Positions 24,801 through 32,758 of a stretch of 64,000 nucleotides of DNA are shown here, piece after piece. The notes beneath the pieces are model-generated. The model searched no databases. It saw only the letters and a program-made list of their open reading frames with translations, and was not told the origin of the DNA. Position 1 is the stretch's first letter; each line of letters begins with the position of its first letter. Origin of the DNA: Clostridiales bacterium (GTDB taxonomy: Bacteria; Bacillota; Clostridia; Oscillospirales; Oscillospiraceae); assembly GCA_902362775.1 (NCBI GenBank), contig CABIXV010000002.1:389362-453361 (forward strand), read 5' to 3'. Position numbers and translations under genes: made by a program.

Positions 24801-27236
24801 CTATCTCGAGTCTACCGCGCCGTCCTCCACAATGTTGGAGAACTGAACATCTACCACGGTGCCCATGGCGGCTGTTTCTCCGCCCAGGATGCTCTGGTCA
24901 CTGGCAGTCGTGGTATTACTATAGTACACAGACACGCCGGAGGCCCGCATAAAGAACCCGGCCTCCTCCAGCCGTTTCTTGGCGCCCTCATAGCTCATGC
25001 CCACCACATCTGGGACAGTACCGCTCTCCTCGGGCACCGCGTCCCCTAGGTATAGCACCACAGTGGAACCTCCTGGGACGCTGGCCCCGGCGGCAGGGAG
25101 TTGAGCGGTAATGCTCTCTCCCTCGCCCACTGTGCGGTACTTCAGATTTTTCTTGTCTAACGCCTTTTTGGCATCGGCCACTGTCATACCGGTGACTTTG
25201 GGGGTATTTACATCCACGGCGGCGGACTCATCGGCGTTGTACTTCTTCTCCACTCCCATATAGTCCAAGATCTGGGCGATCAGGGGGCCAGCTTTTGGGG
25301 CGGCCATATTGCCGCCGCTGATGTACACCCCTGTGGTGGATTCTTTGGGGTTAGTGGCGCTCTCCTGAGGTTTGTCGTAGGCCAGCAGGACGATGACCTG
25401 AGGGTCGTCAGCCGGAGCGAAGCCCATAAAGGACACGATAGTGCGCCCCGTCTCCCCTGTTTCCGAGGAGCCCGTCTTACCGCCGATGCGGTACCCCGCC
25501 ACATAGGCGTTCCTGCCGGTCCCCTTGGACACCACCTGCTCCAGGATATCGGTGGCCCGCTGGCTGGTCTCCTGGCTGACCACTTGACGGACGACCTCGG
25601 TCTCCGTGTTCTGGACCACGGTGCCATCCTTCGTACTGATAGACTGGACCACATAGGGCTTTACCAGGTTACCGCCATTGATGACGGCCGCAAAGCCTCG
25701 AATCATCTGGAGGGGGGTGACGTTGAATCGCTGGCCGAAGGAGGCTACCGCCAGGTCAGTGGGAATCATGTCTTCCCGCTCCCAGACCACGCCCTTGCCC
25801 TCTCCAGGCAGGTCAATGCCTGTTTTTTCCTTCATGCCGAAGGCCTCGAAATAGTCGTAGAACAAATCGATGCCCAGCCGCTGACCGATGGCGATGAAGG
25901 CGGGGTTGCAGGAGTTGCCCACCGCCTCCGCCAGGGTCTGGGAACCGTGGCCAGTGACCTTAGAACAGTGAATCGTGTGATCGGCGATCTTCACGCTGCC
26001 GGAGCAGTAAAAGGTGTCGCTCTCACTCACCACCCCCTCCTCCAGGGCGGCGGCCAGCACCAGGGCTTTGAAGGTAGAGCCCGGCTCATAGGTATCGTCG
26101 ATGGCCTTACTCCGCCACTGGCTCATCACGGCCTGACTGTATGCCTGACTCTCTGCCTGTGCCATGAGCTCGGCGTCGGTCAGATTTTCCGGATTGTCCG
26201 CCTTCAACTGCTCGTAGATGGCCTGAGTGTTCTCATCCATCTTTCCATTCAGCATATCATCCAGAATTTTTGAGTAGTTATTGGGATCAAAGTCCGGGGA
26301 ACTGGCGATCCCCAGGACAGCACCAGTGTTGGGGTCCATGGCAATGGCGAAGGCGCCGTTGCGCACGTCATAGTCCTGGATGCCCTCCTCAATGGTTTTT
26401 TCCAGATAGGACTGGATGGTAGCGTCGATAGTCAGGGTCAAGTCATAGCCGTCAATGGCGTCCACGAAATCAGAGTATGCGTTGTACATCTGGGTGCCCG
26501 CTCCGGTCTTGGTGGTGACCACCCGGCCGGCGGTGCCCTCCAGCACGTCGTTGTACGCCGCCTCGATACCGTAGGCGCCCCCCTCGTCATTGACAAACCC
26601 TAGGGCCTGGGCAGCTAGGCCGGAGTAGGGGTAGTAGCGTTTGGTCCCGGGAGTAAGGTATAGGTAGGCGGAGGTCTTGTTCTCGGTGATGTATTCCCGG
26701 ATGGCCTGGGCCTCCTCCTCCTCGATGTTCTTCTTGATCTCACGGTAGGAATACTTGGTGGCGTGCACCTGGGTATCTACTCTCTCCTCGTCCAGGCCGG
26801 GGACGAGAGCCATCAGGTCCCGGACCATCTGGTCCTGCTTGGCGGCCACCGCCGCCTCGTAAGCCGCCTGGTCCAGATTGCCCTCCTCATCGGTAAAGTC
26901 CTTTTTGGACACGCTCTTTTCCAGGTCGTTGGGGGATAAGATCAGGTTGTATACTGTGGCTGACATGGCCAGCACGTTGCCGTTTCGGTCGTAAATGTTC
27001 CCCCGGCTGGAGGATACAGACAGGTCCAGCGTCTGCTGCTTGGTGGCCAGCTGCTGGTAGTAGTCATGGTTGACAATGGCGATGTTCCACAGCTTCCAAA
27101 ACAGAGGGATGAACATAAGCACACCGCACACCGCCATCAGGAAGACCGTGCGCCGGAATATAGACCGTTTGGAGTGGCTGCCCCGGGTCCCGCCGCCCGC
27201 GCTCTGGCGGCTTTTTCTCCCGTATTCCTCCCGCAT
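24801..27236 (-). CDS. Class B penicillin-binding protein with two PASTA domains
   Basis: An 811-residue septal or spore-cortex transpeptidase of the FtsI/SpoVD type. It has a basic N-terminal tail, a single TM near residues 31-52, a dimerisation domain, then the transpeptidase domain. The nucleophile motif is STFK (EPGSTFKALVL), the second motif SCN (GNSCNPAFI) and the third KTG (GGKTGSSETG). Two C-terminal PASTA domains follow (about 670-735 and 740-805, the second beginning VPDVVGMSYEGAK). FtsI and SpoVD cannot be separated from this alone. The start at 27236 follows GGAGGG. It lies between ftsL and murE and should work with FtsW. Confidence 0.93.
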   Translation of the reverse strand: MREEYGRKSRQSAGGGTRGSHSKRSIFRRTVFLMAVCGVLMFIPLFWKLWNIAIVNHDYYQQLATKQQTLDLSVSSSRGNIYDRNGNVLAMSATVYNLILSPNDLEKSVSKKDFTDEEGNLDQAAYEAAVAAKQDQMVRDLMALVPGLDEERVDTQVHATKYSYREIKKNIEEEEAQAIREYITENKTSAYLYLTPGTKRYYPYSGLAAQALGFVNDEGGAYGIEAAYNDVLEGTAGRVVTTKTGAGTQMYNAYSDFVDAIDGYDLTLTIDATIQSYLEKTIEEGIQDYDVRNGAFAIAMDPNTGAVLGIASSPDFDPNNYSKILDDMLNGKMDENTQAIYEQLKADNPENLTDAELMAQAESQAYSQAVMSQWRSKAIDDTYEPGSTFKALVLAAALEEGVVSESDTFYCSGSVKIADHTIHCSKVTGHGSQTLAEAVGNSCNPAFIAIGQRLGIDLFYDYFEAFGMKEKTGIDLPGEGKGVVWEREDMIPTDLAVASFGQRFNVTPLQMIRGFAAVINGGNLVKPYVVQSISTKDGTVVQNTETEVVRQVVSQETSQRATDILEQVVSKGTGRNAYVAGYRIGGKTGSSETGETGRTIVSFMGFAPADDPQVIVLLAYDKPQESATNPKESTTGVYISGGNMAAPKAGPLIAQILDYMGVEKKYNADESAAVDVNTPKVTGMTVADAKKALDKKNLKYRTVGEGESITAQLPAAGASVPGGSTVVLYLGDAVPEESGTVPDVVGMSYEGAKKRLEEAGFFMRASGVSVYYSNTTTASDQSILGGETAAMGTVVDVQFSNIVEDGAVDSR

Positions 27237-27261
27237 AACGCTTCCCTCCTTTGCGGTAGAA

Positions 27262-27290
27262 GGGCGCAAGAAATATCCTTTCTTGCGCCC
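27262..27290 (-). promoter_or_regulatory. Intercistronic hairpin between ftsL and the PBP gene
   Basis: A perfect 12-bp stem (27262-27273 with 27279-27290) with a 5-nt loop. Only CTTCT follows on the minus strand, so full termination is doubtful. It may be a processing site or partial attenuator within the dcw operon. Confidence 0.55.
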
Positions 27291-27327
27291 CTTGCTCTAT
27301 CTTTCGTCTTTCATCTATATGGCCGGT

Positions 27328-27891
27328 TCAGCGGAAATATTCAATCATTTCTCCCAACACTGTGCCCGCTGCCTTCAGGGCGCCGACGATGCCTCCGGAA
27401 GCCTCCTGCTCACCGTAGACCACCACGGTATCCGGCTCGGACAAATCGATGTACTCTACCTGGTCGCTGGTGGGCCGCACCATGCTCTCTCCCACCGCGG
27501 CCTGGATCGTCTCCATATCAAAGACCTTTTCGTACTGGGCGGACAAGGTAGCGTTCTCTGTCTGGAGTGTGGTCAGCTGGTTTTGGAGGGATACCACCTC
27601 CCCATTTAGGGCGGTAAACTGGGCAAAGCTGGTAATGAGCAGGGCCGCAAAGACTGCCACCGCAATGAATCCCACCACCGCGAAGGGAGCCACCTGACCG
27701 GCCTCTCGGACCTGGACCTGGGTGCGGGTCAGCTGCTTGCGGCGGACGTGCTCCCGTGTCTTGGGCTGGGGACGGCGCTGAAGCTCCTCCTCCCTTCTGG
27801 GGGCACGGACGGCAGAGCCGTCATAGGCGGGGGCATAGGCCACGCTGCCATAGGTGTTATATACGGTTGTGCTGCGACGGCGGGCGGCCAT
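27328..27891 (-). CDS. ftsL: FtsL-like division protein
   Basis: A 187-residue bitopic protein placed where ftsL is expected, between rsmH and the class B PBP. A long basic, Tyr/Arg-rich cytoplasmic region (1-65) precedes one TM near 70-92. A leucine-zipper-like coiled coil follows (about 93-125, with LNGEVVSLQNQLTTLQTEN), then an extracellular tail. FtsL proteins are recognised mostly by this architecture and position because sequence is poorly conserved. The tail is longer than in B. subtilis FtsL (117). The start at 27891 follows GGAG. Confidence 0.82.
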   Translation of the reverse strand: MAARRRSTTVYNTYGSVAYAPAYDGSAVRAPRREEELQRRPQPKTREHVRRKQLTRTQVQVREAGQVAPFAVVGFIAVAVFAALLITSFAQFTALNGEVVSLQNQLTTLQTENATLSAQYEKVFDMETIQAAVGESMVRPTSDQVEYIDLSEPDTVVVYGEQEASGGIVGALKAAGTVLGEMIEYFR

Positions 27892-27941
27892 AGCGCTCAC
27901 TCCTTCTCTTTGGTAGGAAGCGGGCACGCCGGACGTGCCCT

Positions 27942-28877
27942 TTACAATTTTTCCGCCACCCGCAGCTTGGCGCTGCGGGAGCGGGGATTCTCCTCCAATT
28001 CCTGGGCAGAGGGGAGAATGGGTTTTTTATTCACCAGCCGGATGTCCGGCGTCTTGCCGCAGACGCAGACGGGAAAATCCGGCGGGCAGGTACATCCCCT
28101 GGCAAAACCGGCCAGGCTGGTCTTAACAATGCGGTCCTCCAGAGAGTGGAACGTAATCACCGCCAGCCTTCCCCCTCTGTTGAGATGGGAGACCGCCCCC
28201 TGGAGCATCCGGTCCACAGAAGACAGTTCGTCGTTGACCGCAATCCGAATGGCCTGAAAGGTCCGCTTCGCGGGGTGCTGTTTTTCTCTCAACGCCTTGG
28301 CGGGCATAGCGCTTTTGATGATGTCCACCAGCTCCAGAGTAGAGAGGATAGGCCTCTCCGCCCGGCGGCGGACGATAGCAGCGGCAATCTGAGGCGCGCA
28401 GCGTTCCTCACCGTACTGAAAGAGGATGCGCCGCAGCTCCTCCTGGCTCCAGGTGTTGACCACCTCCGCGGCGGTCAGCCCCTCAGACCGGTCCATCCGC
28501 ATATCCAGGGGGGCGTCAGCCATGTAGGAGAACCCACGGGAGCTGTCATCCAGCTGCGGGGAGGACACCCCTAAATCAAAGAGCATCCCATCCACACCGG
28601 ACAACTCCAGCTCCTCTACAATCTGGCCCACCCGGTCAAAGTTGCTGTGGACCAGGGTGACCTTATCCATGTATTCGTCCAGCCGCCGACCCGCAGACTC
28701 CAAGGCCGCCTCGTCCCGGTCCACACAGATGAGCCGCCCGGTATTCAATCTCTTTGCGATCTCCCGGCTGTGGCCTGCCCGGCCCAAGGTCCCGTCCAGA
28801 TACACGCCGTCCGGGCGGATATTCAGCCCCTCAATGCACTCATTGAGCAGAACTGGGTAGTGGGTAAACTCACTCAT
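27942..28877 (-). CDS. rsmH: 16S rRNA m4C1402 methyltransferase RsmH
   Basis: A 311-residue SAM-dependent methyltransferase that N4-methylates C1402 in the ribosomal P site. The SAM-binding motif is DGTLGRAGHS near residue 29. Other family motifs are HYPVLLNECIEGL at the start, DGMLFDLGVSSPQLD, RGFSY and ITFHSLEDRIVK. A C-terminal Cys group (CTCPPDFPVCVCG) is typical of the family. The ATG is 1 nt after the mraZ stop, so translation is coupled. Confidence 0.96.
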   Translation of the reverse strand: MSEFTHYPVLLNECIEGLNIRPDGVYLDGTLGRAGHSREIAKRLNTGRLICVDRDEAALESAGRRLDEYMDKVTLVHSNFDRVGQIVEELELSGVDGMLFDLGVSSPQLDDSSRGFSYMADAPLDMRMDRSEGLTAAEVVNTWSQEELRRILFQYGEERCAPQIAAAIVRRRAERPILSTLELVDIIKSAMPAKALREKQHPAKRTFQAIRIAVNDELSSVDRMLQGAVSHLNRGGRLAVITFHSLEDRIVKTSLAGFARGCTCPPDFPVCVCGKTPDIRLVNKKPILPSAQELEENPRSRSAKLRVAEKL

Positions 28878-28878
28878 A

Positions 28879-29295
28879 TCAGAATCCCAGCTCCGCCATA
28901 CAGGCAGCCATCTTCTCCGGCGTCATTTCTTCCTCCTCCTGGGCATTCCAGGCATCGGCGGACCAGATTTCCGCCCGGTCATTGACTCCGATGATGACTA
29001 CATCCTTCTCCAGGCCGGCATATTTGCGCAGCTTCTGGGGGATGACGATGCGCCCCTGGCTGTCCAGCTCGCACTTGGCGGCGTTGGCGAACAGCGGCCG
29101 CATGGCCTTGGACTGGCTCATTGGCAGGGAAGCGAATTTTTCAGTAAAGCGATCCCAGGTGGCTTGGGGATAGATGGCCAGGCAGGCGTCCACGCCCATA
29201 GCCAGGTAGAAGGTGACCCCCAGCTCCTCCCGGAGCTTGGCGGGGATGAACAGCCGACCCTTAGCATCGATGCTGTGCTCGTATGTGCCGGTCAT
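28879..29295 (-). CDS. mraZ: Transcriptional regulator MraZ
   Basis: A 138-residue protein with two SpoVT-AbrB-type (double-psi) repeats: GTYEHSIDAKGRLFIPAKLR near the start and CELDSQGRIVIPQKLRKYA near residue 75. MraZ binds direct repeats in its own promoter and regulates the dcw operon (established in E. coli and Mollicutes). The start is taken as the ATG at 29295; a GTG three codons earlier overlaps the GAGAGGTGAGG ribosome site. It is the first gene of the dcw cluster. Confidence 0.95.
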   Translation of the reverse strand: MTGTYEHSIDAKGRLFIPAKLREELGVTFYLAMGVDACLAIYPQATWDRFTEKFASLPMSQSKAMRPLFANAAKCELDSQGRIVIPQKLRKYAGLEKDVVIIGVNDRAEIWSADAWNAQEEEEMTPEKMAACMAELGF

Positions 29296-29340
29296 GTTCC
29301 TCACCTCTCCCCCACTTTAGTGGTTTATATAGGGATTTTA

Positions 29341-29395
29341 CTCCACTTTACTCCACCTTGCCTTTTAGTATAAAAGGTGTTGACATAAAATGCAA
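29341..29395 (-). promoter_or_regulatory. dcw promoter with MraZ-box direct repeats
   Basis: On the minus strand TTGCAT (29390-29395), 17-bp spacer and TATACT (29367-29372) form a good sigma-A promoter. Just downstream, GTGGAG occurs twice at 29351-29356 and 29341-29346, exactly 10 bp apart in the frame AGTAAAGTGGAG. This matches the MraZ-box pattern of G-rich direct repeats with one-turn spacing. A third copy, GTGGGG, lies at 29310-29315. Confidence 0.8.
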
Positions 29396-29419
29396 GTCTT
29401 TTTTTCATGGTTTTTTATA

Positions 29420-29455
29420 GAAAAAACCGCCGCTTTCCTTCGAAATCGGCGGTTT
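29420..29455 (-). terminator. Hairpin terminator upstream of the dcw promoter
   Basis: AAACCGCCG (29424-29432) pairs with CGGCGGTTT (29447-29455); leftward the stem runs into six T. It insulates the dcw promoter from the hydrogenase gene. Confidence 0.75.
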
Positions 29456-29577
29456 CTTTACAAAAACATCTGTTCTATTTAGTTTACAATAACTTCCAAC
29501 CAGTCCAGCCCCATTGATATCTTGTGCCACTCTCTTCTTTCCATCGCAATATGTTGTGCTCGTTTTTCTTTTCTGAC

Positions 29578-29616
29578 AAAAAAAGTCCGTCCGCACCCGG
29601 AACGGGCGCGGGCGGA
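29578..29616 (-). terminator. Terminator of the hydrogenase gene
   Basis: A GC-rich stem of about 9 bp with one mismatch (near 29591-29611) is followed on the minus strand by seven T (29578-29584), 28 bp after the stop codon. Confidence 0.75.
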
Positions 29617-29644
29617 TCCATTGTCATCTCCGACAAACAGGGGT

Positions 29645-31186
29645 TCAGTTGACTTCAGCCTCATCCTCCAGCCTCTCCAGCTCCTCCAATCGCTGGGCTA
29701 CGGGGGACTCTAGCGCGCTCTGGCTACAGGATGTCTGCATATAGGCGGCCACAGCGGTGGTGCTCTTCTTCACCGGAGTGATGGTTCCCGCGCCGGCCAC
29801 ACAGCCGCCGGGACAGCCCATCCCTTCCAATAGATAGCCATTATACTTGCCGGCCTTAGCCATTGCCAGCATCTTCCGGCACTCCCGCAGACCATCGGCG
29901 TGCTCCACCAGAACCTCTCTTTCGGGGTCCAGCTCCTTGATGGCAGCCTTGACCGCGGCGGCCACTCCCCCCGTCACCGCGAAGCCACGGCCAGCGCCAG
30001 TGGCTCGCATAAAGTCGTTCTCGGGATCGCCGGGCATCTTGCTGGGGTCCACGCCCTTAGCGTCGAACACGCCCTGCATCTCCTCAAAGGTGAGGACGAA
30101 GTCCACATAGCTTCGGATGGTACGCCGGGAGGCCTCCAGCTTCTTAGCGGCACAGGGGCCAATGAATACCACACGGGCCTCGGGGTCCTCCTTTTTGATG
30201 AGCCGGGCCGTAAGCACCATGGGCGTCAGGGCCATGGAGATGTTGTCCTTGAACTGGGGGTACAGCTTTTTAGCCATCACAGACCAGGAGGGACAGCAGG
30301 AGGTGGCCAGGAAGGGGAGCTCGTCCGGCACCTTCTCCAAAAAGTCCTTGGCCTCCTCGATGGTGCACAGGTCGGCGCCCACCGCCACCTCCCGCACATC
30401 GGCAAAGCCCACCTGGAGCATAGCCTCCCGCATCTGGGCGGCGGACACATTCTCACCGAACTGGGTGACGAAGGCGGGGGCCACAGCGGCGACGACTCGA
30501 TCCCCCCGCTTGATGGCCTGGATCATCTGGAAGATCTGGCTCTTGTCCGCGATGGCGCCGAAGGGGCAGTTGACCAGACACATTCCGCAGGATACGCACT
30601 TGTCATAGTCGATCTTGGCCCGGCCCAGCTCGTCAGAGCTAATGGCATCCATGCCGCAGGCCTCGGCGCAAGGCCGCTCAAACTTGATAATGGCGTTATA
30701 GGGGCACTGGTCCACGCACTTGCCGCACTTGATGCACTTCTCCTGGTCGATGACGCTCTTACCCTGGACCACCTTGATGGCATCCTTAGGACAGACTTCC
30801 CGACAGGGATGGGCCAGACAGCCCTGGCACATATTGCTCACCCGGACCTGCTTTGGGGGGCAGGCGTTGCAGGCAAAGGGAATAATGTTGATCAGCGGGG
30901 GCTCATAGTACTTCTCCGCCACCACGCTGTCCTCCAGATGGTCGATGGTAGGGGCGTATTCATTCAGATCCCGCAGAGGCAGGCCGATGGCCAGGCGCAG
31001 CCGCTCGCTGACGATGGCGCGCTCCACCAAAATATTCTGGCGGTAACGGGCCACCTCGCCAGGGATGATCTTATGGGGCAGGCGTCTAAGCGTCTCCCCA
31101 TAGTCGCCGCCCTCAAAGGACATCCTCGCCACCTCGGTAAAAACCTTGCGGCGAATGTCGTTGACTACGGTATGCACTCCTCGCAT
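29645..31186 (-). CDS. [FeFe] hydrogenase-like protein with multiple Fe-S clusters
   Basis: A 513-residue monomeric iron-sulfur protein. The N-terminal third has unusual cysteine clusters (CNACPPKQ, MCQGCLAHPCREVCP) then two ferredoxin motifs (CIKCGKCVDQCP and CVSCGMCLVNCP). The C-terminal H-cluster domain has all three signatures in recognisable form: TSCCPSW (L1), GPCAAKKLE (L2) and EGMGCPGGCVAGAG (L3). This pattern fits the less-studied group B / M3-like branch rather than classical CpI, judging from GPC in L2 and GAG in L3. It should reduce protons or oxidise H2 with ferredoxin; activity is inferred. HydEFG maturases are not in the window. The start at 31186 follows AGGAGG. Confidence 0.9.
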   Translation of the reverse strand: MRGVHTVVNDIRRKVFTEVARMSFEGGDYGETLRRLPHKIIPGEVARYRQNILVERAIVSERLRLAIGLPLRDLNEYAPTIDHLEDSVVAEKYYEPPLINIIPFACNACPPKQVRVSNMCQGCLAHPCREVCPKDAIKVVQGKSVIDQEKCIKCGKCVDQCPYNAIIKFERPCAEACGMDAISSDELGRAKIDYDKCVSCGMCLVNCPFGAIADKSQIFQMIQAIKRGDRVVAAVAPAFVTQFGENVSAAQMREAMLQVGFADVREVAVGADLCTIEEAKDFLEKVPDELPFLATSCCPSWSVMAKKLYPQFKDNISMALTPMVLTARLIKKEDPEARVVFIGPCAAKKLEASRRTIRSYVDFVLTFEEMQGVFDAKGVDPSKMPGDPENDFMRATGAGRGFAVTGGVAAAVKAAIKELDPEREVLVEHADGLRECRKMLAMAKAGKYNGYLLEGMGCPGGCVAGAGTITPVKKSTTAVAAYMQTSCSQSALESPVAQRLEELERLEDEAEVN

Positions 31187-31235
31187 CCCAGTTTCCTCCT
31201 TAGAAAGATACAGATAAGATTCTTTTTCAATCGGT

Positions 31236-31265
31236 ATCATACCACAATATCCTGTTGCTTGACAA
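31236..31265 (-). promoter_or_regulatory. Sigma-A promoter of the hydrogenase gene
   Basis: TTGTCA (31260-31265), 18-bp spacer and TATGAT (31236-31241) on the minus strand. Confidence 0.65.
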
Positions 31266-31413
31266 TGCCTCATCTGACAAGTATTCCCGTTTTTTGCAGG
31301 AAAAATTGTATTTTTGTGTGAAGACTGGGATTTTCTAGGATGTGTTCTCTTTATTTGCAGAGTTTGATTCAGGAACTATCCTGTTTTTATAGGGTCTGGA
31401 GTAATCTTTTTCT

Positions 31414-31441
31414 TTGCGCGGCAGGTAAATCGTGTTATACT
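31414..31441 (+). promoter_or_regulatory. Putative promoter of the uracil-DNA glycosylase gene
   Basis: TTGCGC (31414-31419), 16-bp spacer and TATACT (31436-31441), 42 bp before the start codon. Confidence 0.6.
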
Positions 31442-31482
31442 GAAAGCAAGGAGCTTTGAGATATAGAAAGGAGTGATCAGCG

Positions 31483-32058
31483 GTGGCGATGCTGGATTGG
31501 GGACCTCTGGAACAGGCCTGTATGTCCTGTCAGAAATGCGCCCTGGCGGACACTAGGCACAACGTGGTCTTTGGGGCAGGTGTGCCAAACGCGGAAGTCA
31601 TGTTTATCGGGGAGGGCCCTGGAGAGAACGAGGACTTGCAGGGCGAGCCCTTCGTAGGCCGGGGCGGGAAGCTGCTGGACGATATGCTGGAGCTCATCGA
31701 CCTGGACCGGAAGAGGAACGTATACATCGCCAATATCGTCAAATGCCGCCCGCCCCAGAACCGTGACCCTCTCAACTCGGAGCAGGACGCCTGCATCGGC
31801 TATCTCCGCAACCAGGTCGCCCTGATTCGCCCCAAAATCATTGTGTGTCTGGGGCGCGTCGCCGCCATCCGTCTGATCAAGGAGGACTTTAAGATTTCAA
31901 AGGAGCACGGCCAGTGGTTCGAAAAGGCCGGTATCCATATGACCGCCCTGTTCCACCCGGCGGCCATCCTCCGGGACCCCCGGCGGCGGCCAGAAACATT
32001 TGAGGATTTAAAGGGCCTCCAGGCCAAGATCCAGGCGATCTGTGAACGGACCTATTGA
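31483..32058 (+). CDS. Family 4 uracil-DNA glycosylase
   Basis: A 191-residue DNA repair enzyme that removes uracil from DNA. Family 4 enzymes carry a [4Fe-4S] cluster, and candidate ligands are the cysteines in CMSCQKC near the start and in KCRPPQNRD and CLGRVA further on. Motif A is GEGPGENEDLQGEPFVGRGG. Motif B is HPAAILRDP, which carries the catalytic-loop His. The start is a GTG at 31483 placed 9 nt after AAAGGAG; the ATG two codons later is further away. Monocistronic, with its own promoter and terminator. Confidence 0.92.
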   Translation: MAMLDWGPLEQACMSCQKCALADTRHNVVFGAGVPNAEVMFIGEGPGENEDLQGEPFVGRGGKLLDDMLELIDLDRKRNVYIANIVKCRPPQNRDPLNSEQDACIGYLRNQVALIRPKIIVCLGRVAAIRLIKEDFKISKEHGQWFEKAGIHMTALFHPAAILRDPRRRPETFEDLKGLQAKIQAICERTY

Positions 32059-32065
32059 CGTTGTT

Positions 32066-32098
32066 CTGCCGGCAGCTGCTCTGCCGGCAGATTTTTTT
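32066..32098 (+). terminator. Terminator of the uracil-DNA glycosylase gene
   Basis: CTGCCGGCAG occurs at 32066-32075 and 32081-32090. Being palindromic, the copies pair as a 10-bp stem with a 5-nt loop, followed by ATTTTTTT. Confidence 0.9.
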
Positions 32099-32197
32099 CG
32101 ATACTGTGAAACGCCGCCCCACCCCCAGCCGTACCTATAAGCAGAACCAAACGTACGAATGGTCTACACCCTACTGAAACAGAGAGGAGGAAGCTCC

Positions 32198-32758
32198 TTG
32201 GACGAAACAGGTCTGGTCCTGGCGCTGGCCCAGGGCGACCGCGCCGCGCTGGAGGATACCATCCGGCGGTATACCCATTATGTGGCCGCGGTAGCCGCCA
32301 GGGCCCTGGCCCCTGAGCCGCTGCGGGAGGATTTGGAGGAAGTGGTCTCCGACACCTTTCTCGCCCTGTGGCGCAGCCGGGAATCGCTGGACCCGGTCCG
32401 CTCCCTCCGGCCATGGCTGGCGGTGACCGCCCGGAATCTGGCCATCGACCGGGTCAGAAGGCGGCGGGAAACGGATGCCATTCCAGACCATCTTCCCGAC
32501 AGCCGGCCGGGCCCCGAAGAGCTGGCGGAGCGGAACCAGCTCCACAGTCAGCTCCGGCGGCTGGTGGACGGCATGGAGGAGCCGGACCGGACTCTGTTCC
32601 GGCGCTATTACTTTGAGGAGGAGCCGCTGCACCAGGTGGCCAAAGAGCTGGGGCTGAACCAGGCCACTGCCCGGACCCGGCTGGCCCGGGGACGGCATAA
32701 GCTGCGGGAGGCCCTGTGTGGGAAAGGAGGGACGCCCTGTGTCCAGTCACATTCATGA
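32198..32758 (+). CDS. ECF-type RNA polymerase sigma factor
   Basis: A 186-residue extracytoplasmic-function sigma factor. Region 2 (about 10-80) includes TFLALWRSRE and RPWLAVTARNLAIDRVRRRR. Region 4 (about 120-175) has the helix-turn-helix LHQVAKELGLNQATARTRLARGR. The start is a TTG at 32198, 7 nt after AGGAGG; an ATG 13 codons upstream has no ribosome site. It overlaps the next gene by 20 nt. That gene encodes a membrane protein expected to act as its anti-sigma partner. Confidence 0.9.
   Translation: MDETGLVLALAQGDRAALEDTIRRYTHYVAAVAARALAPEPLREDLEEVVSDTFLALWRSRESLDPVRSLRPWLAVTARNLAIDRVRRRRETDAIPDHLPDSRPGPEELAERNQLHSQLRRLVDGMEEPDRTLFRRYYFEEEPLHQVAKELGLNQATARTRLARGRHKLREALCGKGGTPCVQSHS

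Noticed and set aside
29405..29596. 63-codon frame between mraZ promoter and hydrogenase
   Set aside because: It runs through two terminator hairpins and has no ribosome site.
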